A stretch of DNA of 46,854 bases from Blastocatellia bacterium (GCA_025054955.1 JANWZE010000076.1:1-46854), one strand, 5' to 3'; shown: positions 31,691-42,263, counted from the first letter of the stretch. Made by a program: numbers and translations. The notes: generated by a model from the sequence alone, not told the origin.

Positions 31691-33656
31691 ATTTTACGTA
31701 ACAACGCCGATTTATTATGCGAATGCACGACTGCATTTGGGTCATCTTTACACGACGATTGTGGCCGATACGTTGAAGCGTTATAAGCGTCAGCGTGGCT
31801 ACGACGTTTTTTTTCTGACAGGGACCGATGAGCACGGCGTCAATATCGAACGCGCGGCCCAACAGCGCGGCGTGCCGGTCATGCAGCACGTGGATGAAGT
31901 GGTCGCTGAGACGCAACAAATCTTCCCGCAGTTTGGCCTGGAGTATGACCATTGGATTCGCACAACAGCTGACTATCATTATCGTGGCGCTCAGGAGCTG
32001 TGGCGGCGCATTCGCGATGCCGGTTATATCTACAAAAGCGATTACGCCGGTTGGTATTGCCCCAACTGTAACGAGTTCAAAGCCGATGCGACGCAAGAGC
32101 AGCCGGTGTGCGACGTGCACGAGCGACTCACCGAGATCGTTCAAGAAGAAAGCTACTTCTTTCGATTGTCCGCGTTTGAGCAGCGGCTGCTGCAACATTA
32201 CGAAGCGAATCCTTCATTCATTCAGCCTGACGCGCGACGCAATGAAGTGGTGAGTTTTGTTCGTAGCGGGCTGCGCGACATCTCAATCAGTCGGACATCG
32301 GTCAGGTGGGGCGTGCCCGTGCCGGATGATCCCAAGCACGTCATGTATGTGTGGTTCGAGGCGCTCTCCAATTACATCACGGCGCTGGGTTTTGGCAGCG
32401 AAAATACCGATAGGTTGCGCCGGTATTGGCCGGCGGATGTGCAGTTGATAGGAAAGGATATCATTCGATTTCATGCCGTCTGGTGGCCGGCGTTTTTGAT
32501 GGCGGCCGGGCTGGAGCTGCCCAAGATGATCTTCGCTCACGGCATGTTGCTCTCCGGCGGGCGAAAGATGAGCAAGACGCTAGGCAACGTGATTGATCTG
32601 CCGACATTGAAGCGATATTTTGCCAACGACATGATTCGCTATTTTTGCCTGCGCGAGATCGTGTTTGGCGAAGATGGCGATTGCACGTTTGAGGCATTGA
32701 TTGATCGCTCCAATGCCGACTTAGCCGATGGTTTCGGCAACTTGTGTAGTCGCACGTTGACGATGATCAAGAAATACTGCGATAGCGTCATTCCAGCTGC
32801 GGCCCAGAGTGGAGATCAAGAGCAAGAAATCCGCGCTAAGGCTGAGCAAGCCCGGAGGGCTTTCCTTGGCGAATTTGACACGTATCGCTTCAATCGCGCT
32901 TTGGAATCAGCCTGGGAACTGATTACCCGTGTTGATAAGTACATCTCGGAGAACAAGCCGTGGGAACTGGTCAAACGCGAGACCGGGCACGCTCAACTGG
33001 TGACGTTGTTGAATACCGCCAGTAAGACACTTCGCTACCTCGCCGTGTTGCTTTCGCCCGTGCTGCCGGAAGCCACGCGGCAGCTCTGGCAACAGATGGG
33101 ATTATCAGGCGAGCCGGCCGGAGTTGATCCGGAAGCGCTTGAGTTCGATGCTCCGATTGAAGGTTGCCGAATTGGCGAAGTCCGGCCACTATTCCCCAAA
33201 CTCAATAAGGAGAAAATCATGACAGCCATTGAAGCAGAAAGGGAAACCACAGGCGAACCTGGAGGCGAACCTGTTGCGACTCCGCCTCAAGCAGCCGTGA
33301 AGGAGTCGCCGCCGGCGCAGCAACAATACATCAGCATTGAGGATTTCGCTAAGGTTGATTTGCGCGTCGGGACGGTGTTGACGGCGCGAAAGGTCGAAAA
33401 AACTGATAAGTTGTTGCTTCTGACTGTTGATATTGGTGAAGCGACGCCGCGCCAATTACTGGCCGGCATCGCTCAAGCATACGAGCCAGAATCGTTGATT
33501 GGGCGGAAAGTTGTCGTTGTGGCAAATTTGCAGCCTCGCAAGGTGCGAGGGTATGAATCCCAAGGCATGATCGTGGCAGCCTCGGTTGGCGACGAAGAGC
33601 GCCCTGTGTTGGTCGGTTTTCACGAAGATGTTCCCAACGGCGCGCGGTTGAGATGA
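31683..33656 (+). CDS. metG: Methionyl-tRNA synthetase with C-terminal tRNA-binding domain
   Basis: 657-aa cytosolic class I synthetase that charges tRNA-Met. HLGH at 18-21 and KMSKT near 295 are the ATP-binding signatures; the zinc knuckle has C126, C129, C143 and H146 (one-knuckle type). An anticodon-binding helical domain follows, then a linker rich in Glu, Pro and Ala (about 520-550), and an EMAP/Trbp-like OB domain (FAKVDLRVGTVLTARKVEKT ... VVVANLQPRKVRGYESQGMI) for tRNA binding and dimerisation. The weak ribosome site and the decoy ATG 36 bases upstream may affect its translation. It leads a run with the TatD gene 16 bases behind. Confidence 0.97.
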   Translation: MKTFYVTTPIYYANARLHLGHLYTTIVADTLKRYKRQRGYDVFFLTGTDEHGVNIERAAQQRGVPVMQHVDEVVAETQQIFPQFGLEYDHWIRTTADYHYRGAQELWRRIRDAGYIYKSDYAGWYCPNCNEFKADATQEQPVCDVHERLTEIVQEESYFFRLSAFEQRLLQHYEANPSFIQPDARRNEVVSFVRSGLRDISISRTSVRWGVPVPDDPKHVMYVWFEALSNYITALGFGSENTDRLRRYWPADVQLIGKDIIRFHAVWWPAFLMAAGLELPKMIFAHGMLLSGGRKMSKTLGNVIDLPTLKRYFANDMIRYFCLREIVFGEDGDCTFEALIDRSNADLADGFGNLCSRTLTMIKKYCDSVIPAAAQSGDQEQEIRAKAEQARRAFLGEFDTYRFNRALESAWELITRVDKYISENKPWELVKRETGHAQLVTLLNTASKTLRYLAVLLSPVLPEATRQLWQQMGLSGEPAGVDPEALEFDAPIEGCRIGEVRPLFPKLNKEKIMTAIEAERETTGEPGGEPVATPPQAAVKESPPAQQQYISIEDFAKVDLRVGTVLTARKVEKTDKLLLLTVDIGEATPRQLLAGIAQAYEPESLIGRKVVVVANLQPRKVRGYESQGMIVAASVGDEERPVLVGFHEDVPNGARLR

Positions 33657-33672
33657 TTGGGTTCGAGCAGAC

Positions 33673-34458
33673 ATGTTCATTGATTCTCATGCTCACTTAG
33701 ACGCGCCTGAGTTTCAACACGACCGTGATGAGGTCATCGCGCGCGCGCGTGATGCCGGCGTTGAGCTGATGCTGAACATTGGCGCAGGATACGTTCGGGA
33801 CACTTCGATTGAGACAGCCCTCTCGTTAGCTGAGACGTATGAGTGTGTCTACCTAGCGTTCGGCATTCATCCGCATGATGCGACGCTTTATCAAAATGGC
33901 TGGGAAGAAAAATTGCTGCAACTGTCTGAGCATCCCAAGGTGTTAGCCTGGGGAGAAGTCGGCTTGGATTATCATTACAACCATTCACCGCGAGATGTCC
34001 AGCGAGCCGTCTTTCGCCGACAGCTTCAATGCGCTCGACAGCGCGGCTTACCGGTCATCATTCACACACGAGAAGCTGAGCAAGATACACTAAGCATTTT
34101 GCGCGAGCAGTGGCAGGGAAGCGGGCTAAGCGGCATTTTGCACTGTTTCACGGGCACGCTCGATTTGGCCGAGGCGTGTATCGAGATGGGATTTTACGTA
34201 TCGTTCTCAGGCATTCTCACCTTCAAGAACGCTGCTGACTTGAGAGCTATCGCTCAACAACTGCCATTGGAGCGACTCTTAATTGAGACGGATTGCCCGT
34301 TGCTTGCGCCGGCGCCAATGCGGGGCAGACGCAATGAGCCATCGTATGTGCGTTACGTCGCTCGACAGCTCGCTCACGCGCGTCAGATGAGCGAGCAACA
34401 GATCGCCGCAGTGACGAGCGCGAACTTTCGACGATTGTTCGGTCTCAACACGGATTGA
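33673..34458 (+). CDS. TatD-family metal-dependent hydrolase/DNase
   Basis: 261-aa TIM-barrel amidohydrolase-fold enzyme of the TatD family (YcfH/TatD 3'-5' DNase-like). Visible metal-site motifs: FIDSHAHLD, a FGIHPHDA histidine pair, WGEVGLDYH with the bridging glutamate, VIIHTREAE, ILHCFTG and IETDCPLLAP. Full length. It is 16 bases after metG, a pairing often found in bacteria (metG-tatD), and so probably in its transcript. No strong ribosome site is seen. Confidence 0.93.
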   Translation: MFIDSHAHLDAPEFQHDRDEVIARARDAGVELMLNIGAGYVRDTSIETALSLAETYECVYLAFGIHPHDATLYQNGWEEKLLQLSEHPKVLAWGEVGLDYHYNHSPRDVQRAVFRRQLQCARQRGLPVIIHTREAEQDTLSILREQWQGSGLSGILHCFTGTLDLAEACIEMGFYVSFSGILTFKNAADLRAIAQQLPLERLLIETDCPLLAPAPMRGRRNEPSYVRYVARQLAHARQMSEQQIAAVTSANFRRLFGLNTD

Positions 34459-34524
34459 CAGAATGGGAATTTAGTTGCATAGATTGTTCGCTTCAGAGAA
34501 ACATGATAAAGTGTGGCCTCGCTC

Positions 34525-35541
34525 ATGACACAAGCCGCAACCAATCCACCGCCGACGGTTGAACAAATCGCCCGGCACCTGTTCGATCCAGTTCAGCGCG
34601 AATTGATTGAGGTCGAGCGCGAACTACAGCGCCAGCTTCATTCCCCGATTCAACTCATCGCGCAGATTGGTCACTATCTTCATCGTGGCGGCGGGAAACG
34701 CATTCGTCCGGCCTTGTTGCTGTTGTCCAACAAGCTGTTTAAGCAATCGGCGACAGCCCCCGTCATTCGCCTTGCCGCTGTCGTCGAATGTCTGCACATG
34801 GCAACGTTGGTGCATGACGATGTGATTGATCAAGCAGAGTTGCGGCGTGGGCAACCATCGGTCAATCAGATATGGGGCAATGAAATCACCGTGCTGATGG
34901 GCGATTGGCTTTATATGTCGGCCTTTGAGATGGCCTTGCAAGAGCGGCGCTTTGAAGTGTTGGACATCCTCACATCGCTGACACGCCAGATGACCGAAGG
35001 CGAACTGATTCAGCTTGCGCACATCGGCAATATGGCCATAACAATAGACGAATATCTGGAGATCATTCGGAGGAAGACGGCCTATTTATTCAGCGCTTGC
35101 ACAGAGATTGGCGCGCTGATGGGCGGGGCCACGCGATTCCAACGACAAGCCCTGCGGGATTTCGGTTTGAACTTGGGAATGGCGTTTCAATTGATTGATG
35201 ATGTGCTCGATTTCACATCAACCGATCATGTGTTGGGCAAACCAGCCGGCAATGATCTGCGTGAAGGGAAGATTACGCTGCCGGTGATTTACCTGCTGGA
35301 GCAGGCGTCTACACAAGAGCGACGGATCATTGAGGCAGTGATTCATGAGCGGGATTACAAACAGGTTGAGCGTTCCCAGGTGGTTCGTTTGTTGAACAAG
35401 TGTGGCGCATTGAGTCGCGCGCGGGCTGTCGCTCGTGAATATGCCATGCGGGCCAGAGCTTTGGTCGAAGATTTTGCTCCCTCTTCCAGTCAACGTGCCC
35501 TGATCGAGATGACGCTGTTTGTGACTGAGCGAAACCGGTAG
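34525..35541 (+). CDS. Polyprenyl (long-chain) diphosphate synthase
   Basis: About 338-aa all-helical trans-prenyltransferase. First aspartate motif LVHDDVIDQAELRRGQPS and second AFQLIDDVLDFTSTDHVLG are both intact; GGKRIRPALLLLSNKL gives the IPP site. It extends farnesyl or geranyl diphosphate with isopentenyl diphosphate to an octaprenyl- or heptaprenyl-type chain for quinones or lipid carriers; chain length cannot be read safely. GTG 34513 and ATG 34525 are both possible starts; the ATG is chosen by codon preference and neither has a good ribosome site. A TTGACA at 34455-34460 could be part of its own promoter. Confidence 0.92.
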   Translation: MTQAATNPPPTVEQIARHLFDPVQRELIEVERELQRQLHSPIQLIAQIGHYLHRGGGKRIRPALLLLSNKLFKQSATAPVIRLAAVVECLHMATLVHDDVIDQAELRRGQPSVNQIWGNEITVLMGDWLYMSAFEMALQERRFEVLDILTSLTRQMTEGELIQLAHIGNMAITIDEYLEIIRRKTAYLFSACTEIGALMGGATRFQRQALRDFGLNLGMAFQLIDDVLDFTSTDHVLGKPAGNDLREGKITLPVIYLLEQASTQERRIIEAVIHERDYKQVERSQVVRLLNKCGALSRARAVAREYAMRARALVEDFAPSSSQRALIEMTLFVTERNR

Positions 35542-35560
35542 CGGCTCGTCAAGCTAACTA

Positions 35561-35670
35561 ACACCAATCGGCCTGCGTAAGACTATAAGACTACGTTTCG
35601 CGATGTACAAAGGAGGCCAAAACACTTACCAAGCGGCGATCTCCGGCCTTCTATCCTCGATTGGTATAAC
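35561..35670. mobile_element. MITE-like element, family 2, in a convergent gap
   Basis: Ends ACACCAATCG (35561-35570) and CGATTGGTAT (35658-35667) are inverted repeats with one mismatch. Read on the minus strand its interior has CGAAACGTAGTCTTA and ends CGATTGGTGTTAG, resembling the copy at 42819-42912. It fills the gap between the polyprenyl synthase and korB stops. Confidence 0.55.
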
Positions 35671-35672
35671 AC

Positions 35673-36719
35673 TCACTTAAGGCTCTCCATAATTTCGTCC
35701 AGCGCCTCACGCGGCGGTCTCACCATGTCAAGCGGAAGTGTGGCCAACGGTTCGTCAACTAGGTTGATGAGCTCGAGGAAGTCCTTTCGCCCAGGCTCAT
35801 AGTAGATTAAGCCCGTGACCAGCTCGCCTCGTTTCTGGGCCTCGTGAAGCACTTGCAGGGCTGCCAGCTTGTCGGTCGGATCGTATTGCTCGCTCAATTT
35901 TGATAGTACCAACTTCGACCCGTCATGCAGTTGAATTTCGCGTGACGTTCCTGGTTCGTAGTCAATCGTCATATCCTCGAAATGAGGGATGAAGCTCACA
36001 TCACTCAAAGGTTCGTCGTGGTCTTTGACGTAACTATAGCTTTTAGTGGAGCCATCATGGTCATTGAAGGTGACGCACGGCGAGATAACGTCGAGCATCA
36101 CCGTGCCTCGGTGTGAGATGGCTGCTTTGAGCAACGCGAGGAGCTGTTTTTTATCGCCGGAGAATGAGCGGCCAACAAACGTGGCACCTAGCTCAATGGC
36201 CAGGGCGCACGTATCAATCGGAGGCAGGTCATTGACGACGCCATTTTTCAGTGTCGAGCCAATATCAGCCGTCGCGGAAAATTGCCCTTTGGTGAGGCCA
36301 TAGCAGCCGTTGTCTTCGATGATGTAGATCATGGGCAGATTCCGGCGCATCAGATGCACGAAGTGACCAATCCCAATCGAAGCGGTGTCGCCATCGCCAC
36401 TCACGCCGATGGCGATCATCTGCCGGTTGGCTAACAGAGCGCCAGTGGCCAGAGCCGGCATCCGTCCGTGAACGCCATTGAAGCTGAATGAGCTGCCCAA
36501 AAAGTAAGCCGGCGTTTTGCTCGAGCAGCCGATGCCTGATAGTTTAATGACCCGACGCGGATCAACGCCCATCTCGAAGAATGCATCAATAATGCGCTCA
36601 GAGATGGCATTGTGACCACATCCGGCGCAGAGCGTTGTTTTGCCGCCTTTGTATATAGCGATGTCGAGTCCGATGCGATTGAGTTTTCTGGGTGATGATG
36701 TTGTTGTCATCGTGCTCAT
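35673..36719 (-). CDS. korB: 2-oxoacid:ferredoxin oxidoreductase, beta subunit
   Basis: 348-aa TPP-binding subunit. The cofactor motif is GDGDTASIGIGHFVHLMRRN followed by IIEDNGCYGLTKGQ (Mg-TPP site GDG...N). CAGCGHNAIS near the N-terminus and a later Cys provide ligands for one Fe-S cluster. With the alpha subunit it decarboxylates a 2-oxoacid (probably 2-oxoglutarate or a branched 2-oxoacid), forming acyl-CoA and reduced ferredoxin. Its ATG overlaps the korA stop (ATGA). Substrate assignment from sequence alone is tentative. Confidence 0.92.
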   Translation of the reverse strand: MSTMTTTSSPRKLNRIGLDIAIYKGGKTTLCAGCGHNAISERIIDAFFEMGVDPRRVIKLSGIGCSSKTPAYFLGSSFSFNGVHGRMPALATGALLANRQMIAIGVSGDGDTASIGIGHFVHLMRRNLPMIYIIEDNGCYGLTKGQFSATADIGSTLKNGVVNDLPPIDTCALAIELGATFVGRSFSGDKKQLLALLKAAISHRGTVMLDVISPCVTFNDHDGSTKSYSYVKDHDEPLSDVSFIPHFEDMTIDYEPGTSREIQLHDGSKLVLSKLSEQYDPTDKLAALQVLHEAQKRGELVTGLIYYEPGRKDFLELINLVDEPLATLPLDMVRPPREALDEIMESLK

Positions 36720-38557
36720 GAGGTAATACCTTCCTGTGCGAGAATCTGATCGGTAATGGTACGCGCGTCAATTGGCAATCCATCATAGTGTCGGACACTG
36801 CGCAACTTCGGCGCGAGCTCCGGGGCAAGCTCCAGCCGGAGCAGGTCGCGCATCTGTCCGTCGCGGTTCTGATCAACCACGTATATGCGGTCGTGCCGAC
36901 GAACGAATGATTCGACTTCCGAGCTGAAGGGAAATGCGCGAATCCTGAGATACGAAGCGTTGATGTCGGCTTCGGTTCGAAGTTGATCCACCGATTCGAT
37001 GGTGGGAAAGTGGCTTGAGCCGAAGGCGATGATCCCCACGTCGTCGGCGCCGTCCCTGACCAGTTCCGGCGCCGGTACGCGATGCCGAGCGGTTTCAAAT
37101 TTTCGGGCGATGCGGTCCATGTTTCGCTTGTAATCATCAGGGCGCTCACTGTAAAGAGCCCGCTCATTGTGCCCACTGCCGCGACAGAAGTAAGCAGGCA
37201 TGGATGAGCCTGGGATCGTTCGATAAGGAATCCCATCGCCGTCAACGTCTCGGTATCGTTCGAAGCGCCCTATGCGTTGCAGGTCTTGTTCGGTGAGGAC
37301 TTTGCCTCGCTTGGGCGGCTGCTCAGGATAGGGGAACGGGTCTGACATCCAATTGTTCATGCCCAGGTCCAAGTCCGACATGACGAAGACAGGCGTTTGG
37401 AATTCTTCGGCCAAGTCGAATGCTTCGATGGCCATGGTGTAGCATTCTTCGACCGAGCCGGGGAAGAGCAGAATGTGCTTGGTATCTCCATGTGAGAGAT
37501 AGGCTGTTTGTAACAAATCGCCTTGCATGGTACGAGTCGGCAAGCCAGTTGATGGTCCGACACGTTGAATGTCAAAAATGACGCCGGGGACTTCGGCATA
37601 GTAACCAAGCCCGGCGAACTCCGACATCAGGGAAATGCCAGGGCCGGAGGTCGAGGTCATCGCGCGCGCGCCCGCCCATCCCGCGCCTAACACAATCCCC
37701 AATGACGCCAATTCATCTTCAGCTTGAATGATGGCGAAGGTGGCTTTCCCGGTCCGCTTGTCCATGCGGTATTTTTTCATGTACATAATCAGCGATTCGC
37801 AGAGCGAGCTCGAGGGCGTGATGGGATACCAGGCGACGACCGTGACCCCGGCGAACATGCATCCCAGCGCAGCCGCCGCATTGCCGTCAATGATGATTTT
37901 GCCCTGGTTTTCGTTCATCGGCGCAACCAAATAGCGATCCTGTTTGGTGAAGTGCTCTGAGGCAAAATCGTATCCAACCTGTAATGCCGCCGCGTTCATA
38001 TCCAGGACAGCGGCCTTTTTGCCCAGTTGCTTGTTGAGCGCCACTTTGGCCTGAGCCATGTCTAGGTTGAGCAGATAGGCGAGGACACCAACGTAGATCA
38101 TGTTGCGAACCAGTGGCCGCAACTTTGGTTTGGAACAGACCGGCGCAACAAGTTTGTCGAATGGGACGGGATAAAAGATCAGGTCGCTACGCCGTGAGCG
38201 CAGGTTCAACGGCTCGTCATACACAACGAGGGTGCCGGCTCGCATCTTATCAACGTCTTCCGGTGCCGTTTCTGGGTTCATGGCGACCAGCACGTCCGCA
38301 TCTTTTTTCCGTCCGATGTAGCCATGCTTGCTCACGCGGATGGTAAACCAGGTGGGGAGCCCGGAGATATTAGAAGGGAACAAATTCTTTCCTGAGACAG
38401 GCACGCCCATCTGGAAGATCGTCCGTAGCAGAACGGTGTTGGCCGTCTGGCTGCCTGAGCCATTGACGGTTGCGACCTCAATGCTGAAATCGTTGATAAC
38501 CGTGCCACCGGCTCTTAATGAGGGAGTCACTTGTACATCTGTTTCAATCCCAGACAT
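36716..38557 (-). CDS. korA: 2-oxoacid:acceptor oxidoreductase, fused gamma-alpha subunit
   Basis: The 613-aa product joins a gamma domain (about 20-195, NGSGSQTANTVLLRTIFQMGVPVSGKN) to an alpha domain that binds the TPP pyrimidine (from about 210, WYPITPSSSLCESL, SGPGISLMSEFAGLGYYAEVPGV). The start at 38557 is chosen because GGAG lies nine bases before it; an ATG at 38563 is only three bases from the same site and the TTG at 38572 overlaps it. A strong promoter lies just upstream. The order korA-korB with a 4-base overlap is typical. Adjacent, divergent glutamate dehydrogenase produces or consumes 2-oxoglutarate, which fits a 2-oxoglutarate enzyme. Confidence 0.92.
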   Translation of the reverse strand: MSGIETDVQVTPSLRAGGTVINDFSIEVATVNGSGSQTANTVLLRTIFQMGVPVSGKNLFPSNISGLPTWFTIRVSKHGYIGRKKDADVLVAMNPETAPEDVDKMRAGTLVVYDEPLNLRSRRSDLIFYPVPFDKLVAPVCSKPKLRPLVRNMIYVGVLAYLLNLDMAQAKVALNKQLGKKAAVLDMNAAALQVGYDFASEHFTKQDRYLVAPMNENQGKIIIDGNAAAALGCMFAGVTVVAWYPITPSSSLCESLIMYMKKYRMDKRTGKATFAIIQAEDELASLGIVLGAGWAGARAMTSTSGPGISLMSEFAGLGYYAEVPGVIFDIQRVGPSTGLPTRTMQGDLLQTAYLSHGDTKHILLFPGSVEECYTMAIEAFDLAEEFQTPVFVMSDLDLGMNNWMSDPFPYPEQPPKRGKVLTEQDLQRIGRFERYRDVDGDGIPYRTIPGSSMPAYFCRGSGHNERALYSERPDDYKRNMDRIARKFETARHRVPAPELVRDGADDVGIIAFGSSHFPTIESVDQLRTEADINASYLRIRAFPFSSEVESFVRRHDRIYVVDQNRDGQMRDLLRLELAPELAPKLRSVRHYDGLPIDARTITDQILAQEGITS

Positions 38558-38590
38558 GATCATCGTCTCCAACGTTTGGTTAAAGAGAAC

Positions 38591-38619
38591 ATGTTAGGTA
38601 GCGGCTAACGGCAAGTCAA
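38591..38619 (-). promoter_or_regulatory. Promoter of korAB
   Basis: On the minus strand TTGACT (38614-38619) and TAACAT (38591-38596) are separated by exactly 17 bases, 33 bases before the korA start. Both hexamers match the sigma-70 consensus at four or more positions. Confidence 0.6.
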
Positions 38620-38651
38620 GCATCGCAGTGAATGAGGGCTCGGGCAACACG

Positions 38652-38680
38652 TTGTCAGGCGCGATATTTCTGGCTACAAT
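38652..38680 (+). promoter_or_regulatory. Promoter of the glutamate dehydrogenase gene
   Basis: TTGTCA (38652-38657) and TACAAT (38675-38680) with a 17-base spacer, 44 bases before the ATG. It points away from the korA promoter, whose -35 lies 32 bases to the left, so one regulator could act on both. Confidence 0.6.
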
Positions 38681-38724
38681 CAATCATCATGCTTCATCAT
38701 AATGAACACTAGCAGGAGCAATAG

Positions 38725-39999
38725 ATGATGAACTCGATCACGGCGCCTGTGGCCGAGGAAACGAGCCCCTACCAATCCATGTTTGTTTATTTTGATCGAG
38801 CGGCAAAGTTGCTCAATATCGAGCCTGATCTTTACACGTTCATGAGTTATCCGAGTCGGGAGATTACAGTCTACATTCCCGTGCGCATGGATGACGGCAG
38901 CATTAAAGTGTTTGTTGGTTACCGCGTCCAGCACAATTTTGCTCGTGGTCCGGCTAAAGGCGGGATTCGTTATGCGCCCGATGTCACACTTGATGAGGTG
39001 CGCGCTCTGGCCGCCTGGATGACTTGGAAATGTGCTGTGGTTGATATTCCGTTCGGAGGCGCTAAAGGCGGGGTTGTATGTGATCCTTCTCGGCTTTCTC
39101 CTGGCGAGTTGGAACGATTGACGCGACGATACACGGCGCAGTTACTCGACGTGATTGGGCCTGAGCAAGATGTGCCTGCGCCAGACATGAATACCGATGA
39201 GCAGGTGATGGCCTGGATTATGGACACATATTCGATGCATGCTGGCCATGCTGTGAGGGCAATTGTCACTGGCAAGCCGATTGAGCTTGGCGGCTCTTAT
39301 GGCCGACGTGAAGCAACGGGGCGTGGCTTGCTGGTGGTTTGTAATGAAGCTTGTAAGATGTTCGGAATGTCTCGGCAGGATACAACCGTTGTGATCCAGG
39401 GAGCTGGTAATGTGGGTGGAGTGGCCGCGCGACTGATGTATCGAGCTGGGTACCGAGTCTTAGCTATCTCCGATATCAATGGCGGCATCTATCATCCGGC
39501 TGGCCTTGATGTGGATGCGGCATTGGATTATTTGCGAGAACACAAGACGTTTGAAGGCTATCAGCCGGCGGACTTCATTACCAACCGAGAGCTGTTGGAA
39601 TTGGAATGTGACATCTTAATTCCTGCTGCGACCCATAATCAGATTACTTCTGAGAATGCGCATCGTCTCAAGTGTCGCATTGTTTGCGAGGGCGCCAACG
39701 GTCCGACAACGGCGCAAGCAGACAGGCAGTTGGAAGAAAGAAATATTTTTGTCATCCCTGACATCCTGGCCAATGCCGGCGGTGTCACTGTGAGCTACTT
39801 TGAGTGGGTACAAAACCGGTTGGGTTACTTCTGGCCTGAACGGGTTGTCAATCATCGGCTCAGTGGTGTGATGTCGCGCAGTTTTCGCATCGTCCATGAG
39901 TATGCGACAACCTACCACGTTGATATGAGAACGGCTGCTTACATGGTGGCGATTGATCGTGTCGCTACTGATATTCGGATGCGTGGAATCTATGCGTAG
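38725..39999 (+). CDS. Glu/Leu/Phe/Val-type dehydrogenase, probably glutamate dehydrogenase
   Basis: 424-aa NAD(P)-dependent amino-acid dehydrogenase of the hexameric GDH family, interconverting glutamate with 2-oxoglutarate and ammonia. Substrate-site lysines K78 ([12 protein letters not shown]), K102 ([10 protein letters not shown]) and catalytic K114 ([11 protein letters not shown]) are present, followed by [14 protein letters not shown] and the dinucleotide fold [15 protein letters not shown]. Length is normal. AGGAG seven bases upstream supports the first of two adjacent ATGs. Its last codons overlap the start of the Asp-box gene. Confidence 0.95.
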   Translation: MMNSITAPVAEETSPYQSMFVYFDRAAKLLNIEPDLYTFMSYPSREITVYIPVRMDDGSIKVFVGYRVQHNFARGPAKGGIRYAPDVTLDEVRALAAWMTWKCAVVDIPFGGAKGGVVCDPSRLSPGELERLTRRYTAQLLDVIGPEQDVPAPDMNTDEQVMAWIMDTYSMHAGHAVRAIVTGKPIELGGSYGRREATGRGLLVVCNEACKMFGMSRQDTTVVIQGAGNVGGVAARLMYRAGYRVLAISDINGGIYHPAGLDVDAALDYLREHKTFEGYQPADFITNRELLELECDILIPAATHNQITSENAHRLKCRIVCEGANGPTTAQADRQLEERNIFVIPDILANAGGVTVSYFEWVQNRLGYFWPERVVNHRLSGVMSRSFRIVHEYATTYHVDMRTAAYMVAIDRVATDIRMRGIYA

Positions 40000-42172
40000 A
40001 GAGTTTGTCGTTCGTATACCTGCTTCCCAACGAGTCATGAGCATCGGTATTATCGTGCTTGTAGCGATGGCGAGTCCGTCTTTCGCCACACTGAGTGGTC
40101 GCGTTGAACCTGATAAAGCAGCGCCATCAACGAGTTGGTCGGGAATGCTGCGATGGCGATTAGCCGGTCCGTTTGGCGGCGAGGCCAGGAGACTCGCTGT
40201 GGATCACCAGAATCCTGACATCTGTTACCTTGGCACTGGTGACGGCCAGTTTTTTCGCTCAATTGATGGGGGTCAATCCTGGCATCTAGTGCTTCCCGGT
40301 TTCAATCAGCGTGGATTCTCCATTCAAACGATTGTGGTAGATCGTCGCTGGGCTGATCGAATTTTTTTAGGTGGTTGGTATGTCCGAGGACAAACAGGCG
40401 GCGGGCTATTTGTTTCGGAAGACCAAGGAAAGACTTGGCGCCCTATTGTTGGGCTCCAAGGTTTGCCTATCCGTGCACTTGTCCAATCGAGTCCAGACCC
40501 GGAGCTCTTCATTGCTGGCGCCTTGACCGGTGTCTACCGCTCTACCAACGGTGGGGCAGACTGGCAGTTGATTTCCCCCGATCATCCCGACTTCAAAAAC
40601 ATTGAGTCCGTGGCTGTGGATCCTGAGGACCCAAATGTCATTTATGTTGGCACCTGGCGGCTTCCTTGGAAGACCACAGATGGTGGTCAAACGTGGAAAT
40701 TGTGTGGCAATAGCTCTGTTGGGATGATTGACGATTCTGATATTTTTAGCATCGCCATTGACCATTCCAACCGAAGCGTTGTGTATATGAGCGCCTGTTC
40801 GGGGATCTACCGTTCAGAAAACGCCGGCCAATCGTGGACGAAGATTCAAGGTATACCAGCATCCAGTCGAAGAACGCAGATCATACGTCAGCATCCTTTG
40901 AATTCATCGGTTATTTATGCTGGCACGACACAGGGGCTTTGGATGTCATCGGATCACGGTCAAAGATGGCGGTTGGTCACAGATCGCCGCTTAGTCGTCA
41001 ATGACATCGTCGTGCATCATTTACGACCCAGCATTGTTATGCTCGCTACCAATCAGGGTATTATGACAAGCCGAGATAATTCCCCCTTTTCTGCCTCGAA
41101 TACTGGCTTTTCGCATTGGACGGTTTCTACCGTGAAGATTGACGTTGAGAACCACTCGCGGGTCTATGCTGGCGTGCTCTCACCAGGAGTTTATAGCGGT
41201 CTTTTTGTTAGCCATGATTCGGGCTCCACATGGGAACCGTATGGTAACGGCTTGCAAGGTGTGGATGTCTATTGCCTCGCGCAATCTTCGACTCAGCCTG
41301 AAATCATGATGGTCGGGACAAATAAAGGGCTATTTCGGTCTAAGGACAGAGGGGAAAACTGGTCTCTCGTTGCTTTCAATCAACAATCGCCCAGGACAAA
41401 TCGAGAGTTACGTCAAAGGCTACGTCGTCAAAGAACGCAGAATGCTGTCGGCGAGCAAATAGCGCCGTTGAACTCGTCTGTGAAAGTCATCGAACTGGAT
41501 TTTCAATCGAGAGTGAAAGAGGAGACAGAACAGGTGTATTGCTTGACAGAGTCCTCAGTTATCAAAGGGAGTGTTCTTCAAGGAGATTGGCAGGTGATCT
41601 ACCGGGCTGAGGTGGGCGAGACCCTCATGTGTTTGGTTCCCTCGAAGAAAAGACCATCTGTGCTGTACATGGGGACCAATCGAGGGTTAAAGCTTTCTTA
41701 TGATGATGGGAAAACCTGGCGTGAGCTATCTATTCATGGAGCGTCCTATCCGGTTCAAGCTGTTGCTGAAGATGAAGCGACCGACTTGCTTTATGTAGGA
41801 ACAACCTTGGGCGCCTTTCGGTTAGACACTAGCCAGGACAACTCTGCGTGGACACGAGTTGGCGGCGGGCTCCCTCTGATCAGCGTTTCGGTTATAGCTG
41901 TCAATCCTCATTACCGCCACGAACTAATTGTCGGAGACCAGAGGTACGGAGGTCTCTTTCTTTCGAGTGATGCTGGGCGGAGCTGGGATCGAATTGATGT
42001 AGGATTTGCTAGCAGTAGAGTTTCGACATTTTGCTTTGATTTCAGAAACAGCCAGCGACTTTTTGTTGGGACCCTGAGTGGTGGAATCTATGTAGGAAAC
42101 TATGTGGGAAACGTTGTTGGATATGCTGACTTGGAGGTTGAGGAACACGGCCTTATACCAAATGACCGGTGA
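39992..42172 (+). CDS. Exported Asp-box (BNR/VPS10-like) repeat protein
   Basis: From the ATG at 39992, which overlaps the GDH stop by eight bases, the product is 726 aa with a signal peptide ([15 protein letters not shown]). At least ten Asp-box motifs are visible: [90 protein letters not shown]. They indicate one or two beta-propellers as in sortilin/VPS10 or photosystem assembly factor-like proteins. No sialidase catalytic set is seen. An alternative start is 40037. The last seven codons lie inside the left end of a MITE-like element, so the C-terminus may have been altered by the insertion. Confidence 0.85.
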   Translation: MRREFVVRIPASQRVMSIGIIVLVAMASPSFATLSGRVEPDKAAPSTSWSGMLRWRLAGPFGGEARRLAVDHQNPDICYLGTGDGQFFRSIDGGQSWHLVLPGFNQRGFSIQTIVVDRRWADRIFLGGWYVRGQTGGGLFVSEDQGKTWRPIVGLQGLPIRALVQSSPDPELFIAGALTGVYRSTNGGADWQLISPDHPDFKNIESVAVDPEDPNVIYVGTWRLPWKTTDGGQTWKLCGNSSVGMIDDSDIFSIAIDHSNRSVVYMSACSGIYRSENAGQSWTKIQGIPASSRRTQIIRQHPLNSSVIYAGTTQGLWMSSDHGQRWRLVTDRRLVVNDIVVHHLRPSIVMLATNQGIMTSRDNSPFSASNTGFSHWTVSTVKIDVENHSRVYAGVLSPGVYSGLFVSHDSGSTWEPYGNGLQGVDVYCLAQSSTQPEIMMVGTNKGLFRSKDRGENWSLVAFNQQSPRTNRELRQRLRRQRTQNAVGEQIAPLNSSVKVIELDFQSRVKEETEQVYCLTESSVIKGSVLQGDWQVIYRAEVGETLMCLVPSKKRPSVLYMGTNRGLKLSYDDGKTWRELSIHGASYPVQAVAEDEATDLLYVGTTLGAFRLDTSQDNSAWTRVGGGLPLISVSVIAVNPHYRHELIVGDQRYGGLFLSSDAGRSWDRIDVGFASSRVSTFCFDFRNSQRLFVGTLSGGIYVGNYVGNVVGYADLEVEEHGLIPNDR

Positions 42173-42263
42173 AGCTCGTCACATTGCTGCTCAGTCAGCT
42201 CAGGTTTCGCCACGCTTTTTAGCTTGATGAACGGGTCTTCCCCTCCACAATTGGTATAGCCTC
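42149..42263. mobile_element. MITE-like element, family 2, overlapping the end of the Asp-box gene
   Basis: Left end GGCCTTATACCAAAT (42149-42163) and right end AATTGGTATAGCC (42249-42261) are imperfect inverted repeats sharing TATACCAA and GGC. The interior (42169-42261) aligns with 42819-42912, including CTCAGTCAG, CACGCTTTTT and TTGATGAACGGGTCTT. Confidence 0.6.
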
